Origin: Pseudoalteromonas tunicata
Lineage (GTDB): Bacteria > Pseudomonadota > Gammaproteobacteria > Enterobacterales > Alteromonadaceae
Length of the DNA: 64,000 bases
NCBI RefSeq assembly: GCF_002310815.1
Contig: NZ_CP011032.1
Coordinates: forward strand, 3,202,001 to 3,266,000
Direction of reading: 5' to 3'
Made by a program: the position numbers and the translations under genes
The notes under the pieces: generated by a model
The model's input: the letters and a program-made list of their open reading frames with translations, nothing else
What the model was told of the DNA's origin: nothing
The model's database searches: none
Shown: piece after piece, positions 39,988 through 46,285 of the stretch
How positions within the stretch are numbered: position 1 is the first letter of the stretch
How the letters are laid out: each line of letters opens with the position of its first letter

Positions 39988-40014
39988 TTAGCACTCTTTT
40001 ATCGAGAGTGCTAA
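39988..40014 (-). promoter_or_regulatory. CIRCE element (HrcA operator) in the rpoH leader
   Basis: TTAGCACTC at 39988-39996 and GAGTGCTAA at 40006-40014 are perfect 9-base inverted arms with a 9-base spacer, identical to the CIRCE consensus bound by the HrcA repressor. It starts 34 bases upstream of the rpoH ATG and lies just downstream of the predicted transcription start. Repressor binding there would block elongation or clearance. In RNA the same sequence would fold into a 9-bp hairpin before the ribosome binding site. hrcA itself is not in the window. Confidence 0.88.
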
Positions 40015-40029
40015 CTTCATTTCGTTTCT

Positions 40030-40056
40030 TATGACCTTAAATATTTACTTAAGTTC
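40030..40056 (-). promoter_or_regulatory. Sigma-E-type promoter of rpoH
   Basis: On the minus strand, GAACTT (40056-40051) and TCATA (40034-40030) are 16 bases apart. This fits the sigma-E pattern GAACTT-N16-TCnnA and resembles E. coli rpoH promoter P3. The same TTGAAC could also act as a sigma-70 -35, with a poor -10. The predicted start is at about 40022-40024, roughly 8-10 bases before the CIRCE. Confidence 0.6.
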
Positions 40057-40206
40057 AAAATATCTTGGTCGGATAATTCAAAGAAAAAGAAACAAAATAG
40101 AATGGATATAAATACGTAATATGTCTAATTTAAACTCTGCTTGTGCACACTCAAATATGTGCTTGCTACTTAACTTAACAAAATATGCGAACAGTGCAAG
40201 TAAGAA

Positions 40207-40236
40207 GATGTAAAAATATTTATCTATTTTTACATC
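40207..40236. repeat. Perfect 12-bp inverted repeat after ftsX
   Basis: GATGTAAAAATA (40207-40218) and TATTTTTACATC (40225-40236) are exact reverse complements around a 6-base loop. It may end the ftsEX transcript or be a protein-binding palindrome. There is no T run beyond the stem. Confidence 0.6.
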
Positions 40237-40240
40237 CATC

Positions 40241-40270
40241 AGATTTTAAAGAGTTTTAAAGAGTTTTAAA
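40241..40270. repeat. Three direct decamers next to the ftsX stop
   Basis: AGATTTTAAA followed by two exact GAGTTTTAAA copies fill 40241-40270, ending at the base before the ftsX stop codon. This is a short tandem array, possibly a slippage product. Confidence 0.6.
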
Positions 40271-41257
40271 TTATATTTTGTCCGGCTCGATTGCATCAAT
40301 ATAACGTTTCACTGATAAAAATGACCCACTTAAGCCAAGTGCGATACCCAATAAAACTAACAAACAAAACTCATTAAAAGACAACCCTTGCAATATAAAC
40401 TCGGTTTGATAAACACCCGCAACATGACTTACAGCTGACGCTAACCACCACATCATCACAACAATGGCGATAAATGAGAACAGCCCACCAATTAGACCAT
40501 ACCAAATACCGGTCCACAAAAATGGTGCTTGAATGAAATTATTGGTTGCACCAACCAGCTTCATCACCTGAATTTCTTCTTTTTTATCCATAATTGATAA
40601 GCGAATTGTATTGCCGATAATTAAAATGACGGAAGTCAGCAATAACAATGCGATTGTGATCACACTTTCGCGTAATAAAGAAAGCAAAGCATTTAGACGC
40701 TCTAGCCATTCAATATCTAATTTTCCAAAATCAACTTCCCTTTCTTGCTCAAGTTTAAGCAAAAGCTCCCTTGCGGCTTGAGCTGAGGTAAAGCGCTTAG
40801 TTGGAGTCACTAATACAACACTAGGTAGAGGATTTTCATCTAAATAATTAAGCGCCTGACCAAAGCCTGAAGCAACCTTAAATTCAGCCAATGCATCATC
40901 TTTAGAAATATAATCTACTTGGGCAATCTCTGGATAAAGCCTTAAGCGATTAACTAATGAGCCCGCCTCTTGCTCTGTCGTATCTTTTTTCACAAAGAGC
41001 GAGATTTCAGCTGCGTTCTCAAAACCACTGCTTACTAGCTGTACATTTTTAACCACTAAATAAAGAGTTGCTGGTAATGTTAAACTCAAACCAAGCACTG
41101 CAATGGTCATTAAAGAAGCTGCAGGTGTTCGCCACATTTCACCTAGGCTATGCACACCTTGGCGTAGGACGTTTTGGATTACAAAATACATATTGAGCAG
41201 CCAAGATTTTTGATAAGCCTCAGCCTGACTATTGCGCCCTTTAAATAAAATACTCAC
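40271..41257 (-). CDS. ftsX: Cell division protein FtsX
   Basis: FtsX is the membrane part of the FtsEX complex that passes ATPase action to EnvC and the septal amidases. The 328-residue protein has an N-terminal cytoplasmic tail and a first membrane helix (about 50-72). A periplasmic domain (about 75-195) and three further helices follow. The start is a GTG overlapping the ftsE stop as GTGA. envC, its functional partner, is also in this window. Confidence 0.95.
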   Translation of the reverse strand: MSILFKGRNSQAEAYQKSWLLNMYFVIQNVLRQGVHSLGEMWRTPAASLMTIAVLGLSLTLPATLYLVVKNVQLVSSGFENAAEISLFVKKDTTEQEAGSLVNRLRLYPEIAQVDYISKDDALAEFKVASGFGQALNYLDENPLPSVVLVTPTKRFTSAQAARELLLKLEQEREVDFGKLDIEWLERLNALLSLLRESVITIALLLLTSVILIIGNTIRLSIMDKKEEIQVMKLVGATNNFIQAPFLWTGIWYGLIGGLFSFIAIVVMMWWLASAVSHVAGVYQTEFILQGLSFNEFCLLVLLGIALGLSGSFLSVKRYIDAIEPDKI

Positions 41258-41931
41258 GGCTGGCTCCCTGTTAACGGATCATCAATTAAACGACCGCGTT
41301 TTAGAGTAAGACTGCGATATTTCATCCGAGCAATCAAACCAAGGTCATGGGTTGCAATAAGTACAGTCGTGCCCTGCTGATTAAAATCTTCAAACAAATT
41401 TAAAATTTCAACCGATAACTCAGGATCTAAATTTCCAGTTGGTTCGTCGGCGAGTAAAATTGGGGGAGAGTTCACAATAGCTCGTGCAATACCGACTCGC
41501 TGTTGCTCACCGCCAGATAGAGTATCTGGAAAACATTTAACCTTGCTAAGCAAACCAACTTTATCAAGTGCAGCATGCACACGTTTTTCAATATCTTTAC
41601 GATGCATACCTTCGATTACCAAAGGAAAAGCCACATTGTCAAAAATATTATAACGATTCAATAGCCTATGGTTTTGAAAAATCATACCAATATCACGGCG
41701 AATATACGGCACCTGTTTAGTATCAAGTTTATTTAACTTAACGCTATTGATAAACACATCACCAGCTGATGGGCGTTCCATTACGCTTATCAACTTAAGG
41801 AGTGTACTTTTACCTGCGCCACTATGACCGGTTAAAAAGGCCAGTTCACCCGCTTTAAGGTGAAAATTAATTTTCTCCAGTGCGAGATGACCACCGGGAT
41901 ATGTTTTACTTACTTGCTGAAATTTTATCAT
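41254..41931 (-). CDS. ftsE: Cell division ATP-binding protein FtsE
   Basis: The 225-residue ABC ATPase has Walker A GHSGAGKST, Q-loop FQNHRLL, signature LSGGEQQR, Walker B ILLADEPTGNLD and switch His ATHD. ATG 41931 (MIKFQQVSKTYPGG) is chosen to match the family; an in-frame extension to 41961 overlaps a hairpin and is unlikely. It lies between ftsY and ftsX, the classical ftsYEX order. Confidence 0.96.
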   Translation of the reverse strand: MIKFQQVSKTYPGGHLALEKINFHLKAGELAFLTGHSGAGKSTLLKLISVMERPSAGDVFINSVKLNKLDTKQVPYIRRDIGMIFQNHRLLNRYNIFDNVAFPLVIEGMHRKDIEKRVHAALDKVGLLSKVKCFPDTLSGGEQQRVGIARAIVNSPPILLADEPTGNLDPELSVEILNLFEDFNQQGTTVLIATHDLGLIARMKYRSLTLKRGRLIDDPLTGSQP

Positions 41932-41952
41932 TATTAGTATCTTACAGCTAAG

Positions 41953-41969
41953 AGGGCGCAAAGCGCCCT
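41953..41969 (-). terminator. Hairpin between ftsY and ftsE
   Basis: A GC-rich 7-bp stem AGGGCGC / GCGCCCT with an AAA-type loop sits in the 50-base gap between the ftsY stop and the ftsE start. No T run follows on the minus strand, so it may be an attenuator or mRNA stabiliser rather than a full terminator. Confidence 0.4.
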
Positions 41970-41981
41970 AAATTTAAATCT

Positions 41982-44624
41982 TTACTTATCATCCTGACTA
42001 AACAAAGCATTGATAAATTCATCACTTTTGAAGGCTCTTAAATCATCAATTCCTTCACCAACCCCGATATAACGAATTGGAATATTAAACTTATCGGCAA
42101 CCGCAAAAATAACTCCCCCTTTGGCTGTGCCATCAAGTTTAGTTAAACTAATGCCGGTTAATCCAACCGCTTTATTAAATAAATCAACTTGGCTAATCGC
42201 GTTTTGACCAGTACCTGCATCAATAGTCAGCATCACTTCATGTGGAGCGTCAGGATCAAGCTTTTTCATGACACGAGCAATTTTTTCTAACTCTTGCATG
42301 AGGTTGTCTTTATTTTGTAAGCGACCTGCGGTATCGGCAATCAGTATATCCACCTTTCTCGCTTTGGCTGCTTGAAAAGCATCAAAAATGACTGATGCGC
42401 TGTCCGCACCGGTATGCTGAGCAATCACCGGTATATCATTCCGTTGCCCCCAAACTTGTAATTGCTCAACAGCTGCTGCTCTAAAGGTATCACCCGCTGC
42501 AAGCATTACAGATTTACCTTCTGCTTGAAATTGCTTAGCCAGTTTTCCGATAGTGGTAGTTTTACCTACACCATTAACACCGACCATTAAAATAACAAAT
42601 GGCCCGGTTGCTTTTTCAGTATCAAGCGCTTGCTCCGCTGACTTTAACATTTGCGCCATTTCTTGTTTTAAAAGGTCGTATAACGCATCACCATCTTTTA
42701 ATTGCTTACGATCAGCCGCTTCGGTTAAACGAGCAATTAATTTAAGCGTAGTATCAACGCCTAAATCAGCAGTTAATAATTGCGTTTCTAACTCTTCAAA
42801 TAATTCGTCATCTATTTTCTTACCTGAGAAAATATTTATAAAACCAGAACCGATTGATTGTTTTGTTTTGATTAGGCTCTTTTTCAAGCGTGAAAAAAAG
42901 CTATCTTTTTTAGGGCTTTCTTCTGCAGGCAAGGCTTGAATCTTTGCTTCTTGTGCTAAGCGCGCTTCTTCTGCTAAACGAGCCTCTTCTGCTAAACGCG
43001 CTTCTTCTGCTAAGCGTGCTTCTTCTGCTAAGCGTGCTTCTTCTGCTAAACGTGCTTCTTCTGCTAAGCGTGCTTCTTCTGCTAAACGAGTTTCTTCTGC
43101 TAAACGTGTTTCTTCTGCTAAGCGAGCTTCACCAGCTAAGCGCGCTTCTTCTGCTAAGCGTGCTTCTTCTGCTAAGCGAGCTTCTTCTGCTAAACGTGCT
43201 TCTTCTGCTAAGCGTGCATCTTCTGCTAAACGTGCATCTTCTGCTAAACGTGTTTCTTCTGCTAAGCGAACTTCACCAGCTAAGCGTGCTTCTTCTGCTA
43301 AGCGAGCTTCTTCTGCTAAGCGTACTTCTTCTGCTACACGTGCTTCTTCTGCTAAACGTGCTTCTTCTGCTAAACGTGCTTCTTCTGCTAAGCGTGCTTC
43401 TTCTGCTAAGCGTGCTTCTTCTGCTAAGCGTGCTTCTTCTGCTAAGCGTGCTTCTTCTGCTAAGCGTGCTTCTTCTGCTAAGCGTGCTTCTTCTGCTAAG
43501 CGTGCTTCTTCTGCTAAGCGTGCTTCTTCTGCTAAGCGTGCTTCTTCTGCTAAGCGTGCTTCTTCTGCTAAGCGTGCTTCTTCTGCTAAGCGTGCTTCTT
43601 CTGCTAAGCGTGCTTCTTCTGCTAAGCGTGCTTCTTCTGCTAAACGAGTTTCTTCTGCTAAACGTGTTTCTTCTGCTAAGCGAGCTTCACCAGCTAAGCG
43701 TGCTTCTTCTGCTAAGCGTGCTTCTTCTGCTAAACGAGTTTCTTCTGCTAAACGTGTTTCTTCTGCTAAGCGAGCTTCACCAGCTAAGCGTGCTTCTTCT
43801 GCTAAGCGTGCTTCTTCTGCTAAACGAGTTTCTTCTGCTAAACGTGTTTCTTCTGCTAAGCGAGCTTCACCAGCTAAGCGTGCTTCTTCTGCTAAGCGTG
43901 CTTCTTCTGCTAAACGAGTTTCTTCTGCTAAACGTGTTTCTTCTGCTAAGCGAGCTTCACCAGCTAAGCGTGCTTCTTCTGCTAAGCGTGCTTCTTCTGC
44001 TAAACGAGTTTCTTCTGCTAAACGTGTTTCTTCTGCTAAGCGAGCTTCACCAGCTAAGCGTGCTTCTTCTGCTAAGCGTGCTTCTTCTGCTAAACGAGTT
44101 TCTTCTGCTAAACGTGTTTCTTCTGCTAAGCGAGCTTCACCAGCTAAGCGTGCTTCTTCTGCTAAGCGTGCTTCTTCTGCTAAACGAGTTTCTTCTGCTA
44201 AACGTGTTTCTTCTGCTAAGCGAGCTTCACCTGCTAAACGTGCTTCTTCTGCTAAACGTGCTTCTTCTGCTAAACGTGCTTCTTCTGCTAAACGTGCATC
44301 TTCTGCTAAACGTGTTTCTTCTGCTAAGCGAGCTTCACCAGCTAAGCGTGCTTCATCTGCTAAGCGAGCTTCACCAGCTAAGCGTGCTTCTTCTGCTAAG
44401 CGAGCTTCACCAGCTAAGCGTGTTTCTTCTGCTAAACGTGCTTCTTCTGCTAAACGTGCTTCTTCTGCTAAGCGAGCTTCCTCTGCTAAGCGAGCTTCCT
44501 CCGCTAAGCGAGCTTCTTCTGCTAAACGTGCTTCTTCTGCTAAGCGTGCTTGCTCTTGAACTTCATTGGTTGTGTCTTTTTCACCAAAGCCTAACCAAGA
44601 TAAAAATCTATTTTTTTTTGCCAT
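41982..44624 (-). CDS. ftsY: Signal recognition particle receptor FtsY with giant repeat domain
   Basis: FtsY docks SRP-ribosome complexes at the membrane and hydrolyses GTP with Ffh. Start ATG 44624 gives MAKKNRFLSWLGFGEKD, matching the E. coli N-terminus; an in-frame extension to 44687 does not. Residues about 26-559 are 89 hexapeptides of consensus A-R-L-A-E-E replacing the ordinary acidic A domain. The NG domain (about 575-880) is intact: SFFSRLKKSLIKTKQSIGSGF, GVNGVGKTTTIGKLA (G1), GDTFRAAAVEQL, DTAGRLQNK and TKLDGTAKGG. At 880 residues it is far longer than E. coli FtsY (497). ftsE follows; rsmD is divergent, as in E. coli. Confidence 0.95.
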   Translation of the reverse strand: MAKKNRFLSWLGFGEKDTTNEVQEQARLAEEARLAEEARLAEEARLAEEARLAEEARLAEEARLAEETRLAGEARLAEEARLAGEARLADEARLAGEARLAEETRLAEDARLAEEARLAEEARLAEEARLAGEARLAEETRLAEETRLAEEARLAEEARLAGEARLAEETRLAEETRLAEEARLAEEARLAGEARLAEETRLAEETRLAEEARLAEEARLAGEARLAEETRLAEETRLAEEARLAEEARLAGEARLAEETRLAEETRLAEEARLAEEARLAGEARLAEETRLAEETRLAEEARLAEEARLAGEARLAEETRLAEETRLAEEARLAEEARLAEEARLAEEARLAEEARLAEEARLAEEARLAEEARLAEEARLAEEARLAEEARLAEEARLAEEARLAEEARLAEEARLAEEARLAEEARVAEEVRLAEEARLAEEARLAGEVRLAEETRLAEDARLAEDARLAEEARLAEEARLAEEARLAEEARLAGEARLAEETRLAEETRLAEEARLAEEARLAEEARLAEEARLAEEARLAEEARLAEEARLAQEAKIQALPAEESPKKDSFFSRLKKSLIKTKQSIGSGFINIFSGKKIDDELFEELETQLLTADLGVDTTLKLIARLTEAADRKQLKDGDALYDLLKQEMAQMLKSAEQALDTEKATGPFVILMVGVNGVGKTTTIGKLAKQFQAEGKSVMLAAGDTFRAAAVEQLQVWGQRNDIPVIAQHTGADSASVIFDAFQAAKARKVDILIADTAGRLQNKDNLMQELEKIARVMKKLDPDAPHEVMLTIDAGTGQNAISQVDLFNKAVGLTGISLTKLDGTAKGGVIFAVADKFNIPIRYIGVGEGIDDLRAFKSDEFINALFSQDDK
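42948..44549 (-). repeat. In-frame 18-bp tandem array, 89 units, inside ftsY
   Basis: Exactly 1602 bases (89 x 18) encode consecutive hexapeptides A-R-L-A-E-E. Variants include T-R-L-A-E-E, A-R-L-A-G-E, D- or V-starting units, one A-R-V-A-E-E, and a last A-R-L-A-Q-E. No unit breaks the reading frame. From about 43385 to 43640 consecutive 18-mers are identical at the DNA level, indicating recent slippage or unequal crossover. The encoded segment is Ala/Glu/Arg/Leu only and strongly helix-favouring, net charge about -1 per unit. Confidence 0.97.
43603..44231 (-). repeat. Exact 90-bp higher-order repeat, seven copies
   Basis: Within the hexapeptide array, a block of five units (two Thr-type, two Ala-type, one Gly-type) recurs with a period of exactly 90 bases and no mismatch over 629 bases. 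A related block lies near 43086-43150. This is a segmental duplication on top of the basic 18-bp array. Confidence 0.92.
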
Positions 44625-44774
44625 ACTAGCTAATGACCACTTATAAAATCTGATAAACTGATGCGTGCAATATGGTAACACTTTCATTAACAGAATGAAA
44701 AAGTACCGCAGCGATAAAATTTAGCCCATATACTATATGAGAGCGTTTCTCGACACCATTTTTTAGTGATATTA

Positions 44775-45371
44775 ATGAAGCCAAACACATCAAAATCAAA
44801 CAAATCGACCTCAGGTCAAATTCGCATCATCAGTGGTCAATACCGCGGGCGAAAACTGCCAGTAAAAGATGTTCAAGGGCTAAGACCAACAACCGACCGA
44901 GTAAAAGAAACCGTATTTAACTGGTTAATGAATGATGTGAGAGACACTGTTGTTCTCGATTGTTTTGCAGGTTCTGGTGGGCTTGGCTTTGAAGCGCTAT
45001 CTCGTTATGCCAGCTCTGTGACATTTATTGAGAAAGATAAAATAGCCGCGCAGCAAATTCAGAGCAATATTTTGACGTTAAAAAATCCAAACGCTAACCT
45101 CGTCCATGGTGATGCACTTCAATTTATAGCAACCAATAACAGATTATTTAACTTAGTTTTTATCGATCCGCCATTTCGCCAAGGGTTAGCACAACCTCTT
45201 TGTGATTTATTGGTCGAAAGAAATGCCCTTGCTCAAGATGCTTTAATTTATCTTGAAGTTGAAAACGAGCTTTCTGATTTTAAAGCGCCTGTAAATTGGA
45301 GCCTTAAAAAAGAAAAAACGGCAGGTCAAGTGAGCTACCGTCTCTATCAAAATGGCTTAGTAAACAATTAG
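44775..45371 (+). CDS. rsmD: 16S rRNA (guanine-966-N2)-methyltransferase RsmD
   Basis: The 198-residue methyltransferase has the N-terminal GQIRIISGQYRGRKLPV, the SAM motif VLDCFAGSGGLGFEALSR and the catalytic FIDPPFRQG, all typical of RsmD. ATG 44775 is preferred to an in-frame GTG at 44766. It is divergent from ftsY and converges, with a 1-base gap, on the DUF416 gene. Confidence 0.95.
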   Translation: MKPNTSKSNKSTSGQIRIISGQYRGRKLPVKDVQGLRPTTDRVKETVFNWLMNDVRDTVVLDCFAGSGGLGFEALSRYASSVTFIEKDKIAAQQIQSNILTLKNPNANLVHGDALQFIATNNRLFNLVFIDPPFRQGLAQPLCDLLVERNALAQDALIYLEVENELSDFKAPVNWSLKKEKTAGQVSYRLYQNGLVNN

Positions 45372-45372
45372 G

Positions 45373-45966
45373 CTATTCGATTTCAATACCAATATTTGTT
45401 TGACCATCTTCAAGCGCTTTAACTCGAAGCGCTTTGACGCTTTCTGAACTGATCCGCCCCATATTTTCAACATAATCAATAAGCTCGCCAAGCACTTCAA
45501 TTTCATATTGCATTAAAGGGTGTTCACGAATAGCTTGGTTATCAGCTATCACATCTTCTGATGTCAGTTGATATTCAATTAGTTTTGCAACTGTGGCCTG
45601 GGATATTTTACTGATATCAACAAATTCAGCTTCATCTTGTGCAATTAATCCGTGCAGCATACCTAACAATGCTGTTGCTGCATCAATCGCAGGATAAACA
45701 CCAAACATATCAAAATCGGTTACTTCCGGAACATTTGGCTCAACTTTATCAATTAATAATTCGAAGTTAATTTTGCTTTTTGGCAAAACTATTCTTTCCC
45801 AGATTAAATTTAACGCATTACGTAAAACAGAATCATCACCAAATTCAGTTGCTTGACTGAATAAAGTATAATTTGGCAGCATTCGCTCCAATAAAGCGGC
45901 GGCCAGTACTGCTTTTTGCAGGTAATTTAATTCTCTAATACGTTGAAAATTATTCGGTCTGTTCAT
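45373..45966 (-). CDS. DUF416 (YjaG-like) protein
   Basis: The 197-residue mostly helical protein matches the DUF416 family (LNYLQKAVLAAALLERMLPNYTLF, YPAIDAATALLGML). Its function is unknown. Its start overlaps the end of the upstream DUF2007 gene by 17 bases, so the two are probably translationally coupled. Confidence 0.85.
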   Translation of the reverse strand: MNRPNNFQRIRELNYLQKAVLAAALLERMLPNYTLFSQATEFGDDSVLRNALNLIWERIVLPKSKINFELLIDKVEPNVPEVTDFDMFGVYPAIDAATALLGMLHGLIAQDEAEFVDISKISQATVAKLIEYQLTSEDVIADNQAIREHPLMQYEIEVLGELIDYVENMGRISSESVKALRVKALEDGQTNIGIEIE

Positions 45967-46285
45967 CTTTATCCATTAGGCAGGACCAGCATAATTCAAA
46001 CCCTGCACCATTTTTTTCACCACAATGGCGGCAAAACCATTCATGAGTTGATTGTCGTTGAGTTTGATATTCTAACAAGATTTTTTCAGCTTGGCGCTGT
46101 TTTATCTGCAAGACAAGTATCGAAATATAGGTTTGATCTTGGGGAATTTCACCTAAAGCCCCCGCAAGGGCTTCACCATGAAAGCGAACATCGATTGAAT
46201 TGATGTGCAATAACCCTTTGATTAAATAGGCTTCAAGTGCATTTTCAGCTTGATAAATACGGATCCAATCAAAGAGTTTTTCCAT
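45950..46285 (-). CDS. DUF2007-type protein with C-terminal zinc ribbon
   Basis: The 111-residue protein has an N-terminal DUF2007-like domain (WIRIYQAENALEAYLIKGLL ... GEALAGALGEIP) and a C-terminal CRHCGEKN ... CWSCLMD four-Cys cluster that should bind zinc. Its function is unknown. It starts directly after the coiled-coil gene stop and overlaps the DUF416 gene. Confidence 0.8.
   Translation of the reverse strand: MEKLFDWIRIYQAENALEAYLIKGLLHINSIDVRFHGEALAGALGEIPQDQTYISILVLQIKQRQAEKILLEYQTQRQSTHEWFCRHCGEKNGAGFELCWSCLMDKDEQTE

Larger units (their letters stand above)
39955..40270 (-). other. ftsX-rpoH intergenic region (rpoH leader)
   Basis: This 316-base AT-rich gap holds, in the direction of rpoH transcription, three direct decamers after ftsX, a perfect 12-bp inverted repeat, a sigma-E-like promoter, a CIRCE palindrome and the rpoH ribosome binding site. 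I saw no small ORF with a convincing start in it. Confidence 0.7.

Noticed and set aside
42948..44549. CRISPR-like look of the short tandem array
   Set aside because: There are no unique spacers; units are directly adjacent 18-mers in frame with ftsY, and no cas genes are present.
42944..44629. 561-codon open frame antisense to ftsY encoding Leu-rich repeats
   Set aside because: It is open only because the 18-bp repeat has no stop codon in that frame. The ftsY strand has the family motifs, so the antisense frame is a shadow.
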